The position numbers and the translations under genes were made by a program. Below, one piece after another: positions 57,243-64,000 of a stretch of DNA of 64,000 nucleotides. The notes beneath the pieces are model-generated. The model was not told the DNA's origin and ran no database searches. It saw only the letters and a list, made by a program, of their open reading frames with translations. Within the stretch, counting starts at the first letter, position 1; each line of letters begins with the position of its first letter. This stretch comes from Nephromyces sp. MM_2019 (Eukaryota > Apicomplexa > Aconoidasida > Nephromycida): positions 43,400 through 107,399 of the forward strand of contig JADHZB010000905.1 in the NCBI GenBank assembly GCA_015657535.1. The letters run 5' to 3'.

Positions 57243-58409
57243 CTAGAAAAAAGTTCCAACTCCGCAGCATGCATAAGTCACGTAATTTTAGCACATAGCT
57301 ACATGCAAACCCTGAAGTTTTTATACTTGTATAGCACATATTTTCAAATTGCTAAAAACTGGTGAATGGCCACCAATGCTGGAAGCGATCAGGCTTGCTA
57401 TATAGTAGAAAGAATGCTTGTGCTCGTTGGAGCCGTTATTTCGTCGCAGAGTTATCTGTGACAGTAACGTGGAAATGAGTTATCCCTGAGACATAATCTT
57501 TTTGCAGGACTTATTCCATTGCCGTCAAGCTTCTTGACTTGTACGAAAATGATTCGAAAAAATTGTAATTCGATTTGGTGCAACCAGGAATTTCAATCCG
57601 CGGGATATGCTAGCTGAGCAGCACTGTTCACTCATAATCTTTGGTGAGTAGAGAGCAAATGTTCCTTACATGTTTTTAGGCTCCTAAACTTTCGTAATAG
57701 AAAGAGAAGTTTGGCTGTAATTGGCGTGGAGGTTTTGCAGTAGTTAAGAAAGATTGAGCAGAGCTTGTACTTGCCCAGTACAAGATATCCAATAACTGAA
57801 CAACGTTAGCGATGAGTTCGTCATGCATGAGGAGGGAAAAATCGATTTTATGTTGCCTTTACAGCATCGGTCATGCGCATACACGCCGGACTAGTAACTT
57901 AAGGATGAAAAATACGCTTGCACTTAAAATTAGCGTCGATCCTCGTGATCGAGACCTTGATAAAAGGAATCTCTAAAGCCTAGAAGGCGCTTGCAAACTT
58001 AACAGAGATCATTTTCAATCCTTCTCCCTCGGCATGATATCAAGCCTCGATAGCTTTCATGTTTTTCACTTTTTATCCAGATTGTTCCGACAGTATCTAA
58101 TTTTTTTTGCCGCTCTGGACACATACGTGGCTTCGTGGAAGGTGGCATCTTTTAGCGTTCCGTAGGCACATGATTGGTGACTTCATTGTGCACGTCGACG
58201 TCTCTAGGTCTACTGTGACTCTGTTGTTGCACGTTTAAGCCTGCACAAGAATGTGGGTTCTGCCTACTTATCCCTAGAGCCCAGGTTGCGCCTCAAAAAT
58301 TTACCCCATAAATAGCTACTCGTCATTAGCCGCATACCGAAAGTGGGGTTCCGGAACATCCCTGAAGGGCACTACTCTGCATTCTGCCAAATTTCCTTAC
58401 ATTTATACG
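57243..58409. other. Unresolved stretch upstream of the 57-kb gene
   Basis: Probably introns and small exons of the minus-strand gene. The only piece with good borders is 58504-58410 just outside. No open frame longer than about 30 codons here looks coding. Confidence 0.3.
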
Positions 58410-58504
58410 TTCAAAGCGTTTGCTAACGTATCCCGGTGGGTAGATAAGCACATCTAATGAAATGTCAAATTTTCGCCTCACTTCTTGGCATTTTACTGCT
58501 AGTA
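58410..58504 (-). CDS. Candidate minus-strand exon
   Basis: The piece is bounded by a TACTAGCAG acceptor and a consensus donor (ATAAAT/GTAAGG). It encodes about 31 residues, KCQEVRRKFDISLDVLIYPP and onward, with good codon mix. It likely belongs to the gene continuing at 57.2 kb, but the linking exon was not found. Confidence 0.4.
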
Positions 58505-58578
58505 AAGCGTTCAAAGTTACACATTAGGACCAAACAGGAAGGCAAAACGAATGAACTAGTTCCAGTATATTCACGCTA

Positions 58579-58637
58579 ATGCCTAGTTATATTCTTGCTA
58601 TCGATGCTATTGGGAAGATCGTCAAAAATCACCGGGT
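58579..58637 (+). CDS. Candidate + strand first exon
   Basis: An ATG at 58579 opens MPSYILAIDAIGKIVKNHR up to a consensus donor (CACCGG/GTAAGA). The following open frame past the donor is less protein-like. It may start the + strand gene whose last exon is at 59122-59430. Confidence 0.35.
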
Positions 58638-59121
58638 AAGAGCATTGGTACCAAGAATAACGGGGTTTTCAGCATCCTTTACAGAGGGCAGAAAGTGCTT
58701 ATCCGTAAGGTATAACCTTACATCACACGGCCAAGCCACCTATACATGCTTGTCATCAAGATGGACACACTAGCACTTCTTACGTTACATTCTATGCATG
58801 CCTGAGGAGCAATTCTCTGCCTTTCCTTGATGCTACTAGGATGTTGGCTTCTTCACTAGTTCAAGGCACCAAGCCTTAGACAGGGCATACAAAGCTAAAG
58901 GGAAATCGAATTAGAGAGGATACCTTTTTCGAAAAATAGTTGCTGCGCATGGAATATAGTGCGCTACTATCAATATAATCATATACGTACGCACGACATG
59001 TCTGGCCTGTGAACGGCATATTATATGAAGACGAGGAGCTTTTGCAATGGTATTTTTAATAAAAAATGTCGGTAAGGATAGTAGCTGTCTCGCAATGCTT
59101 AAGCGGGAAAGGAATCCCTAG

Positions 59122-59430
59122 GAGCAGGTAGCACAGGCGCATGAAAGCTCTATTAGCTTCGAGAGGAAAGCATATGGGATCTTTGGATCTATCTGTTGGG
59201 CAATTCGTGTGGAAAGCGTATATGAGATATTTCAGGATCAGTGCAAAATGATAGGCTACCAATTTTTACAGCAACTGCTATGTCACTGTCTTATGAAACA
59301 AGCAAAAAAAGCAAAGATCCAACTCACGAGTATATTACAGAAGTACGGCTCGCTGAACAGCAAGCAGGCGGGCAATACTATCTCAAGAATGGTGCGACAT
59401 TGGCGTAGAAGCCTTCTCTATAAAGTGTAA
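59122..59430 (+). CDS. Candidate 3' exon, 102 codons, unknown
   Basis: After the acceptor AATCCCTAG the frame stays open to a TAA at 59428-59430. The peptide is helical and basic (ESVYEIFQDQCKMIGYQF, LLCHCLMKQAKKAKIQLTS, ISRMVRHWRRSLLYKV). It ends 23 bp before the stop of a minus-strand exon, a convergent arrangement that supports both as gene ends. The GTAAGC overlapping the stop could instead be a donor. Confidence 0.45.
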   Translation, partial: EQVAQAHESSISFERKAYGIFGSICWAIRVESVYEIFQDQCKMIGYQFLQQLLCHCLMKQAKKAKIQLTSILQKYGSLNSKQAGNTISRMVRHWRRSLLYKV

Positions 59431-59453
59431 GCGTGGTGGAATACGAGGTAGGC

Positions 59454-59662
59454 TTAAGATTTGCGTGGTTTAGATTGCATTTTGAGGCCGATATCTAACA
59501 CAAAAAAGAAACCCCGATAAATCGACAAAAAAAATCGTGTATCGCTCCTATCCCGTTTAAAAGTCGCACATATATTCCAGTAACAAAACTTTAGATATGC
59601 GAAGGTGTGTAAGCGAGGATTAAACCTTCGCTTGGAGCGTGGCATCACAACTTTGCCTCCAA
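59454..59662 (-). CDS. Candidate terminal exon of a minus-strand gene
   Basis: The acceptor AAATGCTGCAG at 59663 is followed by about 68 codons to a TAA at 59454. The peptide is very basic with aromatic stretches (MPRSKRRFNPRLHTFAYLKF, SIYRGFFFVLDIGLKMQSKP). No family is recognised. It may be the last exon of the gene whose other pieces lie at 60.0-61.2 kb. Confidence 0.45.
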
Positions 59663-60008
59663 CTGCAGCATTTACGCAACTCACGTTATTTTAACTTGAA
59701 AAAAGCGAAAACTGAATACAGCAAAACAATTTGCCGATACCTTAGCAGATTGCCTAAAGTAAAAAGTAAGGCGGCCCTTGTCAGTTGGAAAAAGGCGCTA
59801 AAATAATTGCTAGGTGGAAAAGAAGCTTTTACAGCCAGCTAGTAGTACTTCCATGATACTTGTATGTGATTTATCAGTAAAAGTCCTGCAGCAGATTGTG
59901 ATTACAATCGGTACTATTGAGTGAACAAAGCAAAAGTTCATTATGAGATCAGCAAGTATGCCAGGTAGGATATATCTGGCGGGCGAGGCTTTTTATTGAC
60001 ACTAGGCC

Positions 60009-61161
60009 TTACTGCGATTTTTGTGTTATGTCAAGGTAATGCGATTGATTATTATAGCTGTACTGTATGGCAAAGAGTTGAACTTTACCAATGTCTCGGG
60101 AGACAGCAGCTCCTTCGCACCAGAAAAGACAACCATATGCGAAATTCCCAGAACCCACTTGAAATGTAGCAATGCAGACTTTCGTACTTAGTACCGCATA
60201 AGCGTGAAAAGAAAAAATACCACTCACTCATAGCACGGCACATCGCATTCATAATTTACGTCAAAAAAGTTTCCATCATATTTTCGTAAGCTCCAGCAGC
60301 CACGTATATTTAGCGTTTACCATCGCAATGTCTCCTTTTTATGAGCATGTGCGACGTTATAATTTCTGTATTTTCCTCAATCAGACAAATCATATAAACT
60401 AATAATTCCACATTTTTCTAGATGATTTTTTATTAATAATAATTGTGTTCTAACGGCAGTATCTACATCTTTTGACTAGGCATTTAATGAGAAAATTGCA
60501 AAATAAGCTAGTTTAATGAGAGAAGAAAGGCCTCTACATGAGACATCAAAGGGGCCACCATATCCATAACATTGATACTGCATAAATATTGGAACTTGCT
60601 GCAGAAGTGGCCGTAAGAGAGCGTCAACTACGGTTTCGAGTTTGATATATATTGACAAACGGCAAGAAAATTTATCGCAGCAAAATAAAATTATTCCAAT
60701 CAGTTTCTGCTTCACGAATTTCTACGGTTTTAAATCCTAAGTTACTAAAAATATTTATAGTTTAATAAAGTGCCAATTAACATGATTGGTTTATATCTAT
60801 TAATATATCTTTATCAATAACAAACCATTGATTATCTGTTGTCTTTAAATGCTAAAACGACGGTAGCGGGGGCGTTAAGCCAATCCAGCAGCCTCACTAT
60901 CATAAAAAAATGCAGTAGGAAAGTAACAGTGCCATCGCTTTTAGTATAATAATCGCAAGAGGAGTGCAATGAAGCCGCAAAGATAAGCCCGACGTTGATG
61001 AAAGAATAAAACTTAAGCTCAAACTTCCAATGCAGGTTACAACAAAGCGGTGAGCAGAAAAGACAATAATCGTGTTTTTTGTTGAGAAATTGATAGGGCG
61101 GGTAACAACAGATGCCTCCTAAAAGAGGAGTACTTCCATCGGACAAAAAAGTAAACAACAA
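60009..61161 (-). CDS. Exon series of an unrecognised minus-strand gene or genes
   Basis: Three pieces read as coding. 61161-60832 has a Cys-rich start (GGICCYPPYQFLNKKHDYC, CSPLCCN) and hydrophobic segments (FYSFINVGLIFAASLHSS, TVTFLLHFFMI, the last before a GTGAGG donor). 60712-60476 has ALLRPLLQQVPIFMQYQCYG and a hydrophobic end. 60186-60009 has VCIATFQVGSGNFAYGCLFW and ends in TQKSQ with a stop. Splice joins are not secure, and the middle piece may end at its own stop, so one to three genes are possible. The pattern suggests a membrane or Cys-rich protein. I do not recognise it. Confidence 0.4.
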
Positions 61162-61892
61162 AGCGAAAGTATCAGAAATATAAGTCTAATAATGGTATTT
61201 ATCTCCATAACTATCAAAAGACAAGACTAGGATAATTTGCATGCAAAGCCATGCCTTAACGCAGAAACGAAAGGTGATATTTAAAGACAAAAACAATACT
61301 AAAAGCTAATGCTTTCATCTGAAAACAAGGCGGAAAATTTCAAATAAAACTAAAGAAAGGAAATACTAGGAAAAAATAAGGCCAGTAAATTTCAAGAAAT
61401 CAAGGGGGAAACACCAGCAGAAGAAGCACAAGAATAAGAATAATAAAAATAACAAGAAGCAGAAGAAGAAAAAGAAGAAGAAGAAGAATACTAAGATGCA
61501 GCAGAAGAAGAATGGGCAGAAGAAGAAACAGCGAAAATCGACGGGAAGTACGTTATGCAAAAAATCACATACACTTCTGATTTAATGAGTAAATTTTTAC
61601 CTACAAACACAGAATTTACTGGTGAAAAAGCAAGAAATGAAACTGTAAAAAGTGCAACTACCACCAAAATTCTTTGAAGGCAAATGCGTCAGGCATCGAG
61701 ATGTGAAACAGCTTTGCAGAAAATAAAACGAATACTTTTGATGAAAGAGCAAGGCAAGAAACCGCTTGGCAGTTTTCAGAATCTTTAAGCGTAGCGTGAT
61801 GCAAGACACGCTGCAGCGTGTTGGTACTACAAGAGAACTTTGTAATTCCGGAATAAAAGATCAGAAAAAAATAAAGTCATTCTATCTAATCA
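61162..61892. other. Purine-rich region with a GAA/AAG repeat
   Basis: The + strand is A/G-rich. A short frame at 61686-61785 (MRQASRCETALQKIKRILL) looks coding but has no clear donor. The triplet repeat at about 61435-61525 is listed separately. Some of this may be 5' exons of the + gene starting at 61893. Confidence 0.35.
61435..61525 (+). repeat. Imperfect (GAA)n/(AAG)n microsatellite
   Basis: Runs of agaagaagaagaag with interruptions by caa, aat and atg. If translated on + it gives poly-Lys with Gln/Asn. A minus-strand frame over it is poly-Phe and not credible. Confidence 0.8.
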
Positions 61893-62539
61893 ATGACCAG
61901 CAGTCTAGCTAAACACTCGGAGTTTTCACAGATAAACTTCAAGAACCTTGTAGCCTGTTCTGACGCCATAGAACCGACTACTTCGCGAAAGAAAGAGGCC
62001 AAAAGAAAAGTGGCAAAACTCCGAGAATCTGTAGGAAGTTGAAGATTTGAGAGGCAGTAAAAAAATTTCTAGAATGAAATGAATTTCATTCAAAAAACAT
62101 AATTTCAATTCTTGCCAAAATAGGTTTTAAAAAATCTTGATATCCGTACAGGTAAAAGAATTTATAGAATGAGCTGGATTTCAGCGAAGAGCCGCTTAAA
62201 AAAGCTGAAGATCGCCTTATCAGGCAAAATTTCGATGAAACCATTTTTCTTACAAAAAACAGTGAAATTTGTATGTCATTGGTAAGAAATATCAAAAAGC
62301 TTAAACGGCAACTCGGAAGGTGGATTTCTCTCAGATTAGAAGAGATCTATGTTCAGGCAAAATGCGTAATGAAATTTAGTGGAATGTCCATCACAAGGAA
62401 CAACACATACACCCAAAACTTGCTTCGCTGATTACAAGGTAAATAGATACAACGAATACAGAGGAAGGAGTTTCTCGCGGTTATAAAAGAAAAGATTTTT
62501 ACAAGCACAAGTATAATAATAGTGAAGCTTGGCCTGTGA
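61893..62539 (+). CDS. Three-exon basic protein, 142 aa, unknown
   Basis: Exons are 61893-62030, 62168-62365 and 62447-62539 (429 nt, all phase 0). The start is ATG (MTSSLAKHSEFSQINFKNL). Exon 1 ends in a Lys/Arg/Glu-rich helix (SRKKEAKRKVAKLRES). Exon 2 continues as coiled-coil-like sequence (EEPLKKAEDRLIRQNFDE, NIKKLKRQLGRWISLRLEE). Exon 3 is IQRIQRKEFLAVIKEK and ends at a TGA. Highly charged and helical, no TM, so a nuclear or nucleolar protein is possible. Exons 1 and 2 are convincing. Exon 3 and the 5' end are less so. The antisense frames here are Ser/Phe-rich shadows. Confidence 0.45.
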
Positions 62540-63740
62540 ACTATCAAAAGGTGGTTGAATGATTTATCTCTAAGTTTTATCATATGCAAGCTTCTGCAGT
62601 GCTTTAAACACAGGGGTGGTTAGAGAAGATTCTTTTTAAGGTAAAAAATTAACACGCGCGTTGAAGACAATAATTTCGAATATTCTATGCTAATCATAAG
62701 CCAAAAAACTCGAAAAAAATCAAAGGATATAGCAAGAAAAAACTAATAGCACAGAAAAATCACAGAAAGATTGAGGAAGCTTCGTAATGCTATGGGAAAG
62801 AGAGTTACATATTCTTATCATATACTGATAAACTACAAGAAAAACAATCAGAAAGCGAGTATTTTGATAAAAAAAGTAATAAAAGAGGTGAATCTTAAAA
62901 AAAATTGCAATACCCTGAGAAAAAAGAGAACAAAGGAGAGTAGAACAAGAAAATTGAAGGGTAACGGAAGGAGCGAGAGACATAAACAAATACATACTAA
63001 AGGAAAGTCAGTCAGATAACAAATACTGAGCACCCGGAATGAACACTATTTCCAAAGAAAAACATCGACTATTTCTTCGTCCTAACACACAGCAACTTCC
63101 TCTCAATTTATGCCTTCAATACCTCTTTTTCCCCTTTTTTAATGGGGAAGATTCACTCCTATTTCTTATTATGTTATGCACACACGCTGATAAGTTCCTT
63201 ATTGAGCAAAGAATCAGAGTTTAAAAGCTGTCAAGATAGAAGCAAAGCATTTTAGCCTAGTCCTTTAAACGTATAATAAAGCAAGCAAACCGATGTTATC
63301 ACTAGTTCAGTTGATAGGCGATAGGCTAGCCCTTTATCTTTATGAAGAAATCAGCTAAAGCTCCCTGAAATCCCTTTTGTAAGCAGATTCAGCCTCTATG
63401 CTTTTCCCACGCCCACACGCACACCAGTTTGGGGGATTTTCTAGACCTCTTTGACATGATTTCAAAGTATGGGAACTCATTTAGAACATAGATATCTCCT
63501 CAAAGAACACTCTCTTCTTTCTACCATACATTCCAGAGCAGAGTAGTCACATTTAATCGATGGGGAAAACCAGTTTAAACGCCTTCAAACTAGCAAACAG
63601 CTAGACACACTATGCCACCAAAAACATAACACCACATATAAACTAGCGTAGAAGGATTCGAATTTCCACACACAAATGGAGAGACACACACTTGAAGAAG
63701 CTCAAAAATCACTAGATGTAAAGCCTACCTTATTTTGACC
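62540..63740. other. A-rich tract without a secure gene
   Basis: The + frame 62771-63019 is open for 82 codons but Lys/Asn-rich in an A-rich stretch, so chance is likely. Nothing else with splice borders was found. Confidence 0.35.
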
Positions 63741-64000
63741 ACCTCATTCCGTTTTACCTGACCTTATTCTACCCCACTCCACCCCACTCAAGCTTTCACT
63801 TGATTCTACCCCACAGCACTCTAACCAACCCCAAGCTCCCAACATTAAACCGCACTCAATCCCACTCCACCTCACACTACCCACCCTCCTGAATTCTACT
63901 CCACCCCACTCCACCTCACTCAACTCATCCCATTCCTTCCCACTCCTTCCCACCTCATCCACCCCACTCCACCCCATACTAACCACCCCACTCCACCCCA
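63741..64000 (+). repeat. C-rich satellite, CCCACTCCA-type units, runs off the window end
   Basis: About 260 bases of short degenerate units (ccactccaccccactc, cccactccttcccacctcat). There is no G in long stretches on the + strand. The unit is not the apicomplexan telomere repeat (CCCTAAA). The boundary is sharp at about 63741. Open frames on the other strand (for example VEWGGVEFRRV-like) come only from the repeat. Confidence 0.85.

Noticed and set aside
62771..63019. Lys-rich + frame of 82 codons
   Set aside because: Low complexity in an A-rich tract with no conserved-looking segment.
63741..64000. Telomere or subtelomere end
   Set aside because: The unit is CCCACTCC-like, not CCCTAAA, and it is degenerate. 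A satellite call is safer.

Overview
This is an intron-rich, gene-sparse eukaryotic nuclear window of moderate AT content. I infer an apicomplexan or a close plastid-bearing relative. The main reason is a split gene for a plastid (ATS1-type) glycerol-3-phosphate acyltransferase with a long hydrophobic N-terminal leader, as expected for a nuclear gene whose product goes to an apicoplast. Several neighbours encode signal-peptide proteins I do not recognise, as is common in these parasites. The genus cannot be fixed from sequence alone. Exons were assembled by eye from GT/AG sites, unbroken reading and phase agreement; where all exon lengths sum to a multiple of three I say so. Coordinates may be off by a base or two.

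Layout. 0.3-9.1 kb (+): one 18-exon gene for a secreted protein of about 1857 aa. 10.0-10.3 kb (-): small secreted ORF, divergent from the ISCA2-type iron-sulfur assembly gene at 10.5-11.2 kb (+). 13.9-14.7 kb (-): Tyr/Pro/Ser-rich secreted protein. 18.1-19.2 kb (-): complete six-exon gene of unknown function. 20.0-20.4 kb (+): hydrophobic exon, then splicing factor SF1/BBP in ten exons (20.6-24.6 kb). 28.0-29.1 kb (-): small type I membrane protein. 32.6-41.7 kb (-): twelve-exon plastid GPAT. 42.2-42.5 kb (+): exon with an in-frame duplication. 43.9-44.2 kb (+): possible mitochondrial uS8. 45.2-47.7 kb (+): SmE in three exons. 49.6-50.0 kb (+): two-exon ORF. 50.3-54.2 kb (-): sixteen-exon MLO-like membrane protein with a C-terminal EF-hand-like exon. 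55.9-57.3 kb (-), 59.1-59.4 kb (+), 59.45-61.2 kb (-) and 61.9-62.5 kb (+): further unrecognised split genes or exons. 63.74 kb to the end: C-rich satellite.

The housekeeping genes (ISCA2, SF1, SmE, GPAT) sit in strand-asymmetric tracts, T-rich on the sense strand in introns and for up to about 2 kb past the stop. The secreted and membrane genes lack this. SF1 and SmE both act in pre-mRNA splicing; GPAT begins plastid phosphatidic acid synthesis; ISCA2 acts in mitochondrial 4Fe-4S assembly. There is no operon logic. The most unusual finds are the MLO-like protein with an EF-hand-like tail and the very large secreted protein that I cannot place.
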